Source: JAIBJN01 sp963825255 (GTDB lineage Bacteria > Actinomycetota > Thermoleophilia > Gaiellales > Gaiellaceae). Taken from it: a DNA stretch of 64,000 nt. The DNA is taken from assembly GCA_963825255.1 (NCBI GenBank), contig CAWGSF010000001.1, forward strand, positions 248,001-312,000. The letters run 5' to 3'. Position numbers and translations under genes: made by a program. The notes under the pieces were generated by a model, which was not told where the DNA came from, searched no databases, and saw only the letters and a list, made by a program, of their open reading frames with translations. This document shows positions 1 to 9,556 of this stretch, in pieces (positions within the stretch are counted from its first letter, which is position 1; every line of letters begins with the position of its first letter).

Positions 1-667
1 TCGCAGCGAGCCCCACCTCGGAGGTGCCGGTGAGGTAGAGATCGTCCCGCTCGACCCGGTAGATGTTGACCTCCTCCGTCGGCAGGAAGCCCGTGCCGTA
101 CATCGCCTCCTCGCGGACGAGCACCGGTGGGAGGACGGGCGTGAAGCCCTTCCGCGTCACCCGGTCGAGCGCGAAGCGGTAGAGCGCGAGCTCGAGGAGC
201 GCGGCGGCGCCGATCCGGTAGACGAAGCGCGAGCCGGACACCTTGGCCCCGCGCTCGGTGTCGATCCGTGCGAGCTCGAGGTGGTCCCGCGGCTCGAACG
301 GGAACTCCGTCGGCTCGCCGACGCGCCGGAGCTCCTCGGCGTCCTCGTCGGTGAAGCCGTCTGGAGCGCTCGGATCGGGCGGGGCGGGGACGAGGTCGAG
401 GAGCGCCGCGCGCCGGCGCTCGGCCTCGGCCAGCTCCTCCTCTGCCTGTTGGAGCTCGCCCTTGACTCCCTTCAGCTCCTCGAGCTGCTCGGGCGTCGGC
501 TTGCCCTTGAGCTTCGTCTGCGCGCGCAGCTCGTCGACGCGCGGGACGAGCGCGAGCCAGGCGCGGTCGGCGTCCATGAGCGCGTCGAATTCGTCCGCGG
601 CCCCCTTCCGCTCGAGCGCTGCGCGGTAGGCCTCGGGCTCCGCTCTCGCCGCCCGGATGTCGATCAT
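1..667 (-). CDS. serS: Seryl-tRNA synthetase, N-terminal part (cut by window edge)
   Basis: Charges tRNA-Ser with serine in the cytoplasm. The visible 222 residues start MIDIRAARAEPEAYRAALER, the usual SerRS N-terminus. A long antiparallel coiled-coil arm follows (about residues 25-100, rich in Glu, Leu, Arg and Lys), then the beginning of the class II catalytic domain, with the motif 1 area around GSRFVY and the TGTSE segment that binds the seryl-adenylate. The gene continues beyond base 1, so the catalytic half with motifs 2 and 3 is not seen. The ATG at 667 is chosen because nothing homologous lies upstream. No frameshift is visible in this part. Confidence 0.95.
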   Translation of the reverse strand, partial: MIDIRAARAEPEAYRAALERKGAADEFDALMDADRAWLALVPRVDELRAQTKLKGKPTPEQLEELKGVKGELQQAEEELAEAERRRAALLDLVPAPPDPSAPDGFTDEDAEELRRVGEPTEFPFEPRDHLELARIDTERGAKVSGSRFVYRIGAAALLELALYRFALDRVTRKGFTPVLPPVLVREEAMYGTGFLPTEEVNIYRVERDDLYLTGTSEVGLAA

Positions 668-717
668 GCGCGGGAGTCTAGGAGCCTGGTTCGGGTGATG
701 CCTGGCGACTCGGCGCC

Positions 718-1555
718 TTACCCGAATCGGGCTGCCAGGACCGCCTCGATCACCTGGGCGACGCCCTCCTCTGCCGCCGAGGGGCAGACCCAGTCGGCGA
801 CGGCGAGCACGCGCTCGTGGGCATTCGCGACGGCCACGCCGAAGCCCGACCACTCGAGGAGCTCGACGTCGTTCTCCCCGTCCCCGAAGCCGACCGTCCT
901 CTCGGCGGCGAAGCCGAGGCGCTCGGCCACGAACGCGAGCCCCGAGGCCTTCGTCACGTTCGGGCTCGCGAACTCCAGGAAGTAGGGAAGCGACTTCGAG
1001 ATGTAGAGACGGCCGGCGAAGCGTTCCTTCATGCGCTCCTCCAGGCCGTCGAGGGCGTCCGGCTCGTCGATCGCGACGAGCTTGGTCGGCGGCTCGGAGA
1101 GCCACCCGACGAGGTCGCCGACGGCGTGGACGGGGAGGTGCTGGAAGCCGGCGTAGCGCTCGGCCGCGGGCGTCACCTCGTCGACGTAGAGCTCGTCGTC
1201 GACGTAGCAGTTGACGTGGAACCCCTCGTCGCGGAGGGTGGCGACGACCTCTCTGCCGAGCTCGAGCGGGATCGGCTCGTGGCGGAGGAAGCGGCCGGTC
1301 GCCGGGTCGGCGACGACGGCGCCCTGGTAGCAGACGACGGGATCGTCGATGCCCGCCTGCTCGAGGTAGGGGCGGACCGACCGGAACATCCGGCCCGTGA
1401 CGACCAGGACGCGGATACCGTCCTCCCGCGCCAGGCGGATCGCCTCGCGCGTCCGCGGGCGCAGGGCGCCGTCCTCCCAGACGAAGCGTGCGATCGAGGT
1501 CGCACGCGAGGACGTCGACCTCGCGCGGAAAGGCCGGCGGCAGGAGCGGGCTCAG
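718..1555 (-). CDS. HAD-superfamily phosphatase (Cof type), one apparent frameshift
   Basis: Probable cytoplasmic hydrolase of small phosphorylated metabolites, of the Cof/sugar-phosphatase branch of the HAD fold. Motif 1 reads ACDLDRTL, with the two Asp residues but Arg where Gly is usual. Motif 2 is VVTGR, a Lys lies in the cap region, and motif 4 is GFGDGENDVELL, which is diagnostic. Between motif 1 and the rest one base is extra near 1483: the nucleophile motif is in one frame and VWEDGALRPRTREAI in the next. The start is uncertain because no ATG or GTG lies upstream of motif 1 after the end of the cytochrome gene; the open frame reaches a CTG at 1555. The C-terminus at 718 is clean. Substrate unknown. 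Confidence 0.8.
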
Positions 1556-1963
1556 CTGCCGCGCGCGCTGACGACGTACGCGGCCACGTCGGCGATCTGC
1601 TGCTCGCTGAGCGAGCCGCTGAACGGAGGCATTCCTCCGCCCCCGTTCGCCACCTGGGTGACCACCGCGGCCTCGTCGATCGTCGAGTCGTCGAGATTCG
1701 GGCCCACGTTCCCGGTCGCACCCGCGTCCGAGAGGATGTGGCAGCTGCCGCACCCCGCCGACGCGAAGACCTCCTTGCCCGCTGTCGGGTCGCCCGTGAG
1801 GCCTCCGCCGCCGCTCTCCGTCCCGCCGCCGGTCTCGGTGGGCTGGGCCGGGAGCGTGCCCTCTACGGTCTCGGGCGCGGGGGAGGTGCTCTCCCCTCCG
1901 CCGCAGCCGGCGACGAGGGCCAGCGGCGACGACGGTGACGAGGAGCGCGAGGAGCCGGGCCAT
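1552..1963 (-). CDS. Lipoprotein c-type cytochrome (class I, monoheme), frameshifted
   Basis: Small electron-transfer protein anchored to the outer face of the membrane. From ATG 1963 the signal peptide MARLLALLVTVVAA is read, then a one-base shift near 1925 is needed to reach the lipobox LVAGC and the mature chain. That chain has a low-complexity linker of Pro, Thr, Glu and Gly, then a heme motif CGSCH, a GPNL turn and the distal ligand region GGMPPF, ending ADVAAYVVSARGS. This order is typical of class I cytochromes of about 100 residues. Without the shift the chain reads in frame from the upstream membrane protein, which I take as an artefact. It lies directly upstream of the HAD gene, with which it may share a transcript. 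Confidence 0.8.
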
Positions 1964-3444
1964 CGGGCGGGGATCATATCGGCCGCCGCGGCGACGTAGC
2001 CGGTCGTGCCGACGAGGAGGACGTCCACGGGGGAGTCGTTGACGACGAGCGAGACGCCGATGGCGGCGGCCAGCGAGAGGGGGACCGCCCGCTCGGCCAG
2101 CGGCTCCGGCCGGCTGATCATGCGAAAGACGAGGAAGGCGAAGACGACCAGGAGCGCAGCGGTCGCGAGCGCCGAGGCCCACGAGGACGTCGCCCGCTCC
2201 CAGGAGAGCTCGACCCGGTCGGCGAGGTCGCGCACGAGGCCCCCCGGGCCGTCTCCGAGGGCGCGCGTGACGTGGCTCGACCCGCCCGTCGCCGCGTCGA
2301 GCGCGATGAGCCCGAGCGCGAGGGCGAGCGCGCCGGCGACGGCGGCGACCAGGGCCCGCCGCCCGGCCCCGGCGAGCAGGACCGCGAGGACCGCGAACCC
2401 GGCCGCGAGCACGATCGCGCCGCCGCCGTCGGCGCCGAAGCGGTTCCCGGCGACGGCGGCGAACGCGATGAAGGCCGACGCCGCGAAGGCCACCCAGCCC
2501 AGCCGGGCGTAGACGAGCGCGGCGCCCGCGAGCGCCGGGACGAGGAGCAGCGTCTCCAGGAGGTTCGAGAGCCCGTAGTAGCGGGAGTTCTGCGTGGGCC
2601 CGAACGGCGAGAGCGCGACGGCGGTCCCGTCGATCCCGAGCACCAGGAGGTAGGCGGCGACGACGCCCACGAGGACCAGGCCGAGCGCGAGGGGCGTTCG
2701 CAGGCGGGCGAGCAGGAGGCCGCCGCCGACGACCGCCGCGGCCATGACGGCCAGCACCGTCCAGAAGCCGGAGACGCCCGCGATCCCGAGGAGAAGGTTC
2801 GCGGCGAGCGCGGCGGCGAGGCCGGGCACGGCGGCCCCGGGGCGAAGGACCGCGAGCCACAGCACGAGGGCGCAGACGAGGAGCGTTGCGGGGAGGCGCA
2901 CGTCGTTGTTCGCGTCGATGCGATCGTCGAGGTCGCGCAGCTCGGCGACGGCGTTCGCCGCGGGCTCGTGCCCGAGGGCATCCTCGCGCCCCAGCGCGGT
3001 CGGCGCGACGTCCGCGATCGACGCGAGCCCGGAGATCCGCGTGGAGTCCGAGGTCAGGAGGCCCTCGTAGCCGCCGCCGACGACGAGGATCGGGTAGCGC
3101 GCGTCGTTCGCCTGGGTGCCTCCGGTCGGGAGCCCGACGTAGATCGCCGGGCCCGTCGCGCTCCCGAGCTCGCCGCTCGTCGGCTGGACGAGGACAGGCC
3201 CCTCCACCGCGCCGCCGCGGAGCGAGTTCCGCACCTCGCCGCGGACGAGGGCCGCCTCGGCGAGCGCCGCGCTCGTCTTCGGGCCGGCGCCGGGGTTCAG
3301 GAGCCCGACCGCGCCGTCCTCCTGGACGGCCTCGAGGTCGTCGAGCGTGAGGCCCGGCACCACGACGACCTCGAACGACGTAGCCTGCGCCGGGCCGGCC
3401 ATGAGCGCGAGGAACGCTAGAGCGAACGCTGCCGTCCGGGCCAT
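1863..3444 (-). CDS. Polytopic membrane protein with N-terminal alkaline-phosphatase-like ectodomain
   Basis: Role unknown. The chain begins with a signal peptide (MARTAAFALAFLALMAGPAQA), then about 150 residues starting FEVVVVPGLTLDDL, a beta strand and turn like the start of the sulfatase/alkaline phosphatase fold. About ten hydrophobic helices follow. Conserved-looking loops RYYGLSNLLETLLL and GNRFGADGGGAIVL recall actinobacterial membrane proteins annotated as hypothetical. No metal-ligand set can be confirmed. The stop is uncertain: the open frame runs straight into the cytochrome. Correcting the one-base shift there ends this protein near 1863, overlapping the cytochrome signal peptide. 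Its ATG at 3444 overlaps the start of the next gene on the opposite strand. Confidence 0.6.
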
Positions 3445-5065
3445 GCCGGGAACTCTAGGCGCGCTCGCTTCCGGGGAGGCCGTCCTCGCCGCCGGCCTCT
3501 CGCTCGCGATCGGGCTGCCCCTCGTCCTCTTCGGCCCGCCGCCGGGGGACCTGCCCGCGCACCTCTACCGCACGGAGCTCGTCCGGGAGGGCGTCCTCGT
3601 CTGGGACACCTTCTGGTACGCGGGCCACTACCCGTTCGTCGGCTACAGCCTGCTCTACTACTTCCCGGCCGCGCTCCTCGGCAACGACGTCCTCGCGCTC
3701 CTCGCGGTCGTCGCGGCCTCGACGCTCTTCGCCACGCTCGCCGTCCGCGAGTGGGGCGACCGGGCGCGCTGGGCCGCGCGCGCCTTCGCCGTCGTCGCCT
3801 GCGGGCCCCTGTTCACCGGCACCTACCCGTACGCGGTTGCCCTCGCGACCGCGCTCGGGGCGCTCCTCGCGCTCCAGTCCGGCCGGAGGTGGACGGCCGT
3901 CGCGCTCTCCGCGCTCACCGCCGGGCTCTCGCCGCTCGCCTTCCTGTTCCTGTGTCTCGCGGCGCTCGCGGCGTTCCTCGCGCGCGGCCGCCGCCTCGAT
4001 CGGACGGCGGTCGTCGTGGGCGGCGGCCTTGTCGTCCTCGGAGCGCTCCAGGGAGCGCTCCTCGTCCTCTACCGGGACCACTCCGAGTATCCGTTCTTCC
4101 GCTTCTCGGAGCTCGTCGCCGTCTTCGCCCTCTCCGCGGCCTGCGCGGCACTCGCGCTTCGCGGCGAGAACGGGCGCGGCCTGGCGATCCTCTTCGGGCT
4201 CTGGGCGCTGGCGGCCGTGATCGCCTTCGTCGTCCCGTCGCCGATCGGCGAGAACGTCACCCGCCTCCGCGGAATCGCCCTCCCGCTCACGCTCCTCGCC
4301 GCGGCGATCGCCTCCTACCGCCCGCGCTGGCTCACGGGGATCGCCCTCGCCGGCGCTCTCGCCTTCACCCTCGTCCCCTACGTCGGGGGCGCGACGCATC
4401 GCACGGACACCCGCTCCTCGAGCGCGTCGTTCTGGCAGCCCGCTCTCGACGTGCTCGCCGCCCGCTGGAGCCCCGACTACCGCGTCGAGGTCGTCCCCAC
4501 CGGCGACCACTGGGAGGCGTACTACGTCCCCCGGGCGGGCTTCCCGCTCGCCCGGGGCTGGTACCGGCAGCTCGACATCGCCTCGAACCCGCTCTTCTAC
4601 GAGGCCCCGCTCGAGCCGGCCGAGTACCGGGCGTGGCTGGAGAGCCTCGGCGTCCGGTACGTGCTGCTCCCGAACACGCAGCTCGGCCGGGTGGGGGAGG
4701 AGCGGGAGGCCGACCTCCTCCGCTCCGGGCGGTCGGGCCTGCTCGAGATCGCCCGCCCCGGGGACGTGACGGTCTACGAGCTCCCCGACCCGAAGCCGAT
4801 CCTGACCGGGCCGGCGCGCGCCCGGATCACCGCGATGGGCCACGACCACGTCGCCGGCGAGGTCGGCGCCCCGGGCACCTATCGCCTGGCCGTCCGCTGG
4901 ACGCCGACCTGGCGCGTGACGGCGGGCGACGTCTGCGTCGAGGAGGCGCCCGACGGGATGACGAGCATCGTCGCCGACCGGGCCGGGCCCTTCGAGCTGG
5001 GCAGTCTCTGCCGTCCCGTTGGCGCCCGGTTGCGGGTAACCCCGCGGGTACCATTCACGGCATGA
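3443..5065 (+). CDS. Polytopic membrane protein, GT-C/YfhO-like, unknown function
   Basis: About 540 residues from ATG 3443. The N-terminal 330 residues contain roughly ten transmembrane helices. The first extracytoplasmic loop has PPPGDLPAHLYRTELVREG followed by DTFWYAG and FVGYSLLYYFPAALLG, an acidic loop pattern seen in GT-C type lipid-linked glycosyltransferases and in actinobacterial proteins labelled 6-pyruvoyl-tetrahydropterin-synthase-related. The C-terminal 200 residues form a soluble, probably extracytoplasmic domain (GDHWEAYYVPRAGFPLARGWYRQLD). Function is not established. The start is the only ATG near the divergent gene and shares two bases with that gene's own start. The stop TGA overlaps the htpX ATG (ATGA), so translation is probably coupled with htpX. 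Confidence 0.65.
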   Translation: MPGTLGALASGEAVLAAGLSLAIGLPLVLFGPPPGDLPAHLYRTELVREGVLVWDTFWYAGHYPFVGYSLLYYFPAALLGNDVLALLAVVAASTLFATLAVREWGDRARWAARAFAVVACGPLFTGTYPYAVALATALGALLALQSGRRWTAVALSALTAGLSPLAFLFLCLAALAAFLARGRRLDRTAVVVGGGLVVLGALQGALLVLYRDHSEYPFFRFSELVAVFALSAACAALALRGENGRGLAILFGLWALAAVIAFVVPSPIGENVTRLRGIALPLTLLAAAIASYRPRWLTGIALAGALAFTLVPYVGGATHRTDTRSSSASFWQPALDVLAARWSPDYRVEVVPTGDHWEAYYVPRAGFPLARGWYRQLDIASNPLFYEAPLEPAEYRAWLESLGVRYVLLPNTQLGRVGEEREADLLRSGRSGLLEIARPGDVTVYELPDPKPILTGPARARITAMGHDHVAGEVGAPGTYRLAVRWTPTWRVTAGDVCVEEAPDGMTSIVADRAGPFELGSLCRPVGARLRVTPRVPFTA

Positions 5066-5973
5066 GACGCAAGGCATACGGACGCGATTTCGGGCTCTCG
5101 TCCCGCATGTTCCTGACCATGTTCCTGCTCGGGGCGCTCTACGTCGCCTTCTTCGCGTTCATGGTCTCGTACTTCAACCTCGGGATCGTCCCGGTCGTGG
5201 TGCTCCTGGGCGGGCTCGCCTTTCTCCAGTACTACACGTCCGACAAGATCGCGCTCGCGGCGGCCGGAGCCAAGGTCGTGGGGCCGGACGAGGCGCCGCA
5301 GCTCCACGCGATGGTCGAGCGGCTCTGCGCCATGGCCGACCTGCCCAAGCCGCGCGTGGCCATCATCCCGACCGACGTCCCGAACGCGTTCGCGACGGGG
5401 CGCAGCCCGAAGCACGCGGCGGTCGCCGTCACCGAGGGGCTGTGGCGACGGCTCGAGCCCCAGGAGGTCGAGGGGGTCCTCGCGCACGAGCTCTCCCATG
5501 TCGCCAACCGCGACGTCGCCGTCATGACGATCGCGAGCTTCTTCTCCATGCTCGCCGCCTTCCTCATGCGCATGGGCATGTTCGCGGGGATGTTCGGCGG
5601 CGGCCGCAACCGGGACAGCGGCGCGCCGGCGGTCGCGATCATGATCGTCGTCTCGCTCGTCACGTACGTCATCAGCTACATGCTCATCCTCATGATCTCC
5701 CGCTACCGGGAGTTCGCCGCCGACCGCGGCGCCGCGCTCCTGACGGGCGCGCCGGAGCAGCTGATGAGCGCGCTCCAGAAGATCGCGAGCGACATGACGA
5801 AGATCCCGCAGCGCGACCTGCGGCAGGTCGAGGGCATGAACGCGTTCTTCATCATCCCCACGAGCGTGAAGTCCACGCTCGGGTCGCTCTTCATGACCCA
5901 CCCACCCCTCGAGAAGCGGCTCGAGCGGCTCGCCCAGATCGCGCAGGAGATGGGCCGCCCGATCGCCGCGTAG
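5062..5973 (+). CDS. htpX: Membrane zinc metalloprotease HtpX (M48B)
   Basis: Membrane-embedded zinc endopeptidase that degrades misfolded membrane proteins. The 303-residue chain has two N-terminal membrane helices (about residues 18-60), the catalytic HELSH motif around residue 145, a hydrophobic pair after it (about 160-220), and the third zinc ligand in REFAADRGAALLTG. The C-terminal MTHPPLEKRLERL is the family signature. Length matches the family (280-300). It follows the upstream membrane protein by an ATGA overlap and precedes pspAB by 12 bases. The pairing with PspA-associated genes fits a role in membrane-stress repair. No lesion is seen. Confidence 0.95.
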   Translation: MRRKAYGRDFGLSSRMFLTMFLLGALYVAFFAFMVSYFNLGIVPVVVLLGGLAFLQYYTSDKIALAAAGAKVVGPDEAPQLHAMVERLCAMADLPKPRVAIIPTDVPNAFATGRSPKHAAVAVTEGLWRRLEPQEVEGVLAHELSHVANRDVAVMTIASFFSMLAAFLMRMGMFAGMFGGGRNRDSGAPAVAIMIVVSLVTYVISYMLILMISRYREFAADRGAALLTGAPEQLMSALQKIASDMTKIPQRDLRQVEGMNAFFIIPTSVKSTLGSLFMTHPPLEKRLERLAQIAQEMGRPIAA

Positions 5974-5985
5974 GGGGCGGCGGGC

Positions 5986-6559
5986 TTGGGCCTCGGGGAC
6001 GTCCTCTTCGGGCGCAAGCGTCTGAGGCGGGCGACGATCGACCGGCTCTTCGCGCTCTCGACCGCCCAGGTGACCCTCCAGGCGGAGCTGGGCCTCACGT
6101 CCGCCGGCGTCGCGGCGGTCGTCTTCAAGCCGCTCTCCGCGAGCGAGTTCATGCGGGCCGAGCAGGAGATCGACGAGCTCCTGGGCGTCGTCGCCCAGAC
6201 CTCGGGATCCCAGATCCGGCGGCGGGACGACTCGCTCGGCTACCAGTGGCTCGTCGTCCGCGACCCGGACTTCGAGGACCTCGTCACACGCGTCAACCTC
6301 GTCGCGAGCGAGCTCCAGGCGCGCGGCTTCGACGAGCAGCTCCTGGCCGCGCTCTTCCCGTTCAAGGGCGGCGAGCGCCAGACGTACCTGATCTACGGCT
6401 TCAAGACGGGGACGTTCTGGCCGTTCGTCCCCACCGGCGAGGAGCAGGAGCGCGACAACGCCGAGGAGCTCCGGCTGAAGAACGAGCTCCAGGGCGAGCT
6501 TCCGATCGAGCGGGACCTGTCCCGCTGGCTCGGCGCTCTTCGACCCGCCGCTCGAGTAA
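5986..6559 (+). CDS. pspAB: PspA-associated protein PspAB, frameshifted near the 3' end
   Basis: Soluble protein of about 190 residues found beside htpX and pspA in actinobacteria; its biochemical role is unknown. It starts at TTG 5986 (GLGDVLFGRKRLRRATIDRL) and keeps the family features: a beta-rich first half with AELGLTSAGVAAVVFKP, then RRRDDSLGYQWLVV and FPFKGGERQTYLIYGFKTG. The expected end LFDPPLE-stop is present but one frame away: an extra base near 6531 (CTCGGCGCTC where CTCGCGCTC is expected) moves it. Without correction the frame runs on meaninglessly over the opposing genes. It is transcribed with htpX and converges on pspAA, with about 10 bases between stops. Confidence 0.8.
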
Positions 6560-6568
6560 CGCGTCCGG

Positions 6569-6855
6569 CTAGCCGGCAAGTCCGGGATCAGCCCCTCCTC
6601 GGAGAAGAGGCGGCGCGTCTCCTCGAGCGTGAGGTCGCTCGGGGGGATGACGACGTCGGAGGTGTCCAGGGCCTCGTCGGGGAGTCGCTCGCCCTCGGCG
6701 AGGACGAGCTTCCACATGTCCTCGAGCACGCGGTCGAGCTCGGGCTCGTCGTCCGCGTCCGCGGCGGCCATCGCACGGTCGTCGAGCTCGTTCAGGGTCG
6801 GGAGGAGCTCCTCGCCGACCTCGAACTGCCCCTCGCCCATCAGCCGGACGATCAC
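6569..6855 (-). CDS. pspAA: PspA-associated protein PspAA, probable frameshift at 3' end
   Basis: Small acidic protein of about 95 residues that partners PspA in actinobacteria. It starts at GTG 6855, overlapping the pspA stop by GTGA, and reads VIVRLMGEGQFEV, then LNELDDRAMAAADADDEPEL, the typical helix-rich middle, and IPPSDLTLEETRRLFSEEGLIPD. The frame has no stop where the family normally ends; a TAG lies one frame away at 6569-6571, so a one-base indel in the last 20 bases is likely. It is translationally coupled to pspA, which suggests a fixed ratio of the two proteins. Role in modulating PspA assembly is inferred from family context. Confidence 0.75.
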
Positions 6856-7586
6856 GACTTCTCCTCCAGCTCCTTCTGCTTCTCGCCCCCGGCCAGCTCG
6901 CCCTTCAGCTTCGCCAGCTCGTCGTCCACCTGGCTCTGCGTCGAGATCTGCGCCAGCTCGCGATCGAGCGACGTCTCGCCGGACGTGAAGTCCTCGAGCG
7001 TCCCCGCCGCGACCAGCTCGTCGACGGCGGCCGCGCGCGCCTGCATGTCCTCGGTCTTGTCCTGGGCGCGCTGGATCGCGAGCCCGGTGTCGGCCATCTC
7101 CTCGCCGATCCCCGTCGCGGCCTCGCCGATCCGCACCTGCGCTTCCGCGGCCGAGTACTGGGCCTTGATGACCTCCTTCTGGCTGCGGAAGGCCTCGACC
7201 TTGGCCGAGAGGCGCTTCTCGCTCTCCACGAGCTTCTCCTGCTGGGCCTCGAGGCCGGCGACCTGCGTGTCGAGGCCCTGGAGCTGCTGCTGGGCGAGCG
7301 CCTTGCGCTCGAGCGCCGCGCGGGCGAGGTCCTCGCGTCCGGCGCCGAGGGCCTGTCGCGCCTGCTGGTCGAGCTTCGGCAGCTCCTGCTCGAGCTTCTG
7401 GGTCTGGAGCTCGAGGCGCTTCTTGGCGGTGACGACGTCGGCGACGCCCTTCTTGACGTTCTGCAGCATCTCGAGCTGCTTCTCGTAGGAGTAGTCGAGC
7501 GTGACCGAGGGATCCTCGGCGCGGTCGAGGAGCTTCGACCACCACGCCTTGACGGCATTCGAGGTGCGGCTCATGAGGCCGGCCAT
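6852..7586 (-). CDS. pspA: Phage shock protein A / IM30 family
   Basis: Peripheral inner-leaflet membrane protein that polymerises on damaged bilayers and preserves the proton gradient. The 244 residues are almost all coiled coil: an amphipathic N-terminus (MSRTSNAVKAWWSKLLDRAE), DPSVTLDYSYEKQLEMLQNV matching the PspA/IM30 start, long heptad helices rich in Gln, Glu, Lys and Leu to about residue 185, and an acidic end. Either ATG 7586 or ATG 7574 could be the start; 7574 removes the MAGL prefix and resembles relatives more. The gene is coupled to pspAA downstream and faces htpX-pspAB. Confidence 0.93.
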   Translation of the reverse strand: MAGLMSRTSNAVKAWWSKLLDRAEDPSVTLDYSYEKQLEMLQNVKKGVADVVTAKKRLELQTQKLEQELPKLDQQARQALGAGREDLARAALERKALAQQQLQGLDTQVAGLEAQQEKLVESEKRLSAKVEAFRSQKEVIKAQYSAAEAQVRIGEAATGIGEEMADTGLAIQRAQDKTEDMQARAAAVDELVAAGTLEDFTSGETSLDRELAQISTQSQVDDELAKLKGELAGGEKQKELEEKS

Positions 7587-7636
7587 GTGCGAATCATCCT
7601 CCTGATCCGGGTTCCGCGGGGCATGCTACCCGCGGC

Positions 7637-9556
7637 ATGGCGGGATTCGGCAGACGGGTGCTCGTCGTCGCCTCGGCGGTCGCCGTCCTGGCGGTGCCCA
7701 CCGTTGCCGGCGCCCAGAGCGCCGCCGAGCGCGAGCTCGCCCGACGCCACGCGCCGATCATGATGCTGAAGGAGAACCCGCACCCGCCCTGCTCCCGGTC
7801 CGGCGAGCAATACCGGCCCTCGCCCGTCGAGATCACCCTCGGCAACCCGACGGTCCGGCTCGTGCGGCCGCCGACGAGGGGCGCTTCCGGCAGACGCGGG
7901 TCCTCGCCAACGGCGCGACGGCGGCGGACATCGCGGGCCTCGGCGGCGACTACTACCTCGACCTGGTCGGCCATCCGCGCCGGCCGGGCTGCACGTACGC
8001 GCGCGAGTCGGAGCGACTCATGCACGGTCGCCGGCCGGTCATCTACGCCCACGTCGTCCACGAGCGCGGCGTCCGCGGCATCGCGCTCCAGTACTGGTTC
8101 TACTACCTCTTCAACCAGTTCAACGACGAGCACGAGAGCGACTGGGAGATGATCCAGCTCGCGTTCGCGCCGACTCGGCCGATGCAGGCGCTGCAGCTCG
8201 AGCCCTCGGAGGTCGCCTACGCCCAGCACGAGGCGGCGAGCGGCATGCCTGGACCGACCCCGAGGTGCGAGAAGGAGGGCGGCCACCCTGTCGTCTACGT
8301 GTCCTCCGGCTCGCATGCGAGCCAGTTCGGCTCGGCCCTGTACCTCGGGAACGGCGAGAAGGGCTCCGGGCTCGGCTGCGACGACACGCGCGGGCCGTCG
8401 TTCAGGGTGACGCCGACTCCGATCGTCGTCTCGACGTTCCCGGCCGCCGACGGGCCCGACGCGTGGCTCACGTACCGCGGCCACTGGGGCCAGCGCGAGC
8501 CGGGGGTTTCCAACGGCCCGACCGGGCCGAACATGAAGCGCCAGTGGCTCGAGCCGTTTCGCTGGATGAGCAAGCTCCGCACCTCGTCGCCGACGGTGCC
8601 CAAGAACGGCGAGCCGGTGACCGGCTTCTTCTGCGGCGCGGTCAGCTCGCTCTCGGGGGTCCTCAACGACACCTCGGCGAGTCCGCTCTACGCGCTCGTC
8701 GCGTTCGGCCTCCTCGCGCTCGGCATCGCGGCGCTCGCCGTCCGCACGCAGTGGCGCCCGACCGTGCCGACGCCGCTCCGGCGGGAGCGCGCCGCGGGCC
8801 AGATCATCGACACGTCCTTCCGCATCTACTGGGAGCACAAGTGGCTCCTCGTCCCGATCGGGCTCGTCGCCGTCCTGACCGGGAGCATCGCGGTGGCGGC
8901 GCAGGCGCTGCTCTTCAACGCCACCGACCTCAGAGAGGCGTTCGACGCGCTCGAGGACGACAAGGTCGAGGGGTTCGTCGCGCTCCTCGTCGGCAGCGTC
9001 GCCCACGGCTTCGCGCCGCTCGTCGTGGGAGCGGCCGTGGTGCTCGTCATGCGGGCGATCGACCGCGGCGAGCGTCCCGGCGCCGGGACGATCCTTCGCG
9101 GCCTCAAGGGCGAGATCTGGAAGCTTCGTCGGCCTCGGCCTCGGCGGGCTCGTCGCCGTCTTCCTGCTCGCGGCGACCATCATCGGCCTGCCCCTGGCGG
9201 TGAAGAAGGGCGTCGACTGGGCGCTCGTCCAGCAGTCTGCCGCCTTCGAGGGCCGGGGCGGCCGGAAGGCCTACGCGGGGAGCACGGGCCTCGTTCGCGG
9301 CCACTGGTGGAGGACGGTTGCGATCGCGTCCGTGCTCCTGGTCCTCCTGCTCTTCGCCGGGCCGATCACCGGGATCTTCATCATCTTCGTCACGGACGCG
9401 CCGCTCTCGACCATCAACCTCGTCGGCTCGGCGCTCTTCGCTCTCGTCCTCCCGTACGCGGCCGTCTGCCTGACCTTGCTCCACCTCGATCTGACGAGCC
9501 GGCGGCGGCAGGCCGCCGCCGAGACCTCCTCCCCTGGCATGCTTCCCCCGGCGTGA
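7637..9556 (+). CDS. Secreted Vps62-like domain fused to membrane domain; two frameshifts
   Basis: Unknown function. A signal peptide (residues 1-28, ending VAGAQSAAERELARRHAPI) is followed by a domain with YWFYYLFNQFNDEHESDWEM and VVYVSSGSHASQF, the hallmark of the Vps62-related family. A transmembrane helix follows near residue 370 (LYALVAFGLLALGIAALAV). Then comes a second module of about 250 residues with four or five helices (YWEHKWLLVPIGLVAVLTG and on to FAGPITGIFIIFVTDAPL), resembling DUF7544/glycerophosphoryl-diester-phosphodiesterase-type membrane domains. Two single-base shifts, near 7868 and 9132, split it into three frames; each joins cleanly. The stop overlaps the next gene by GTGA. 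Confidence 0.65.
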
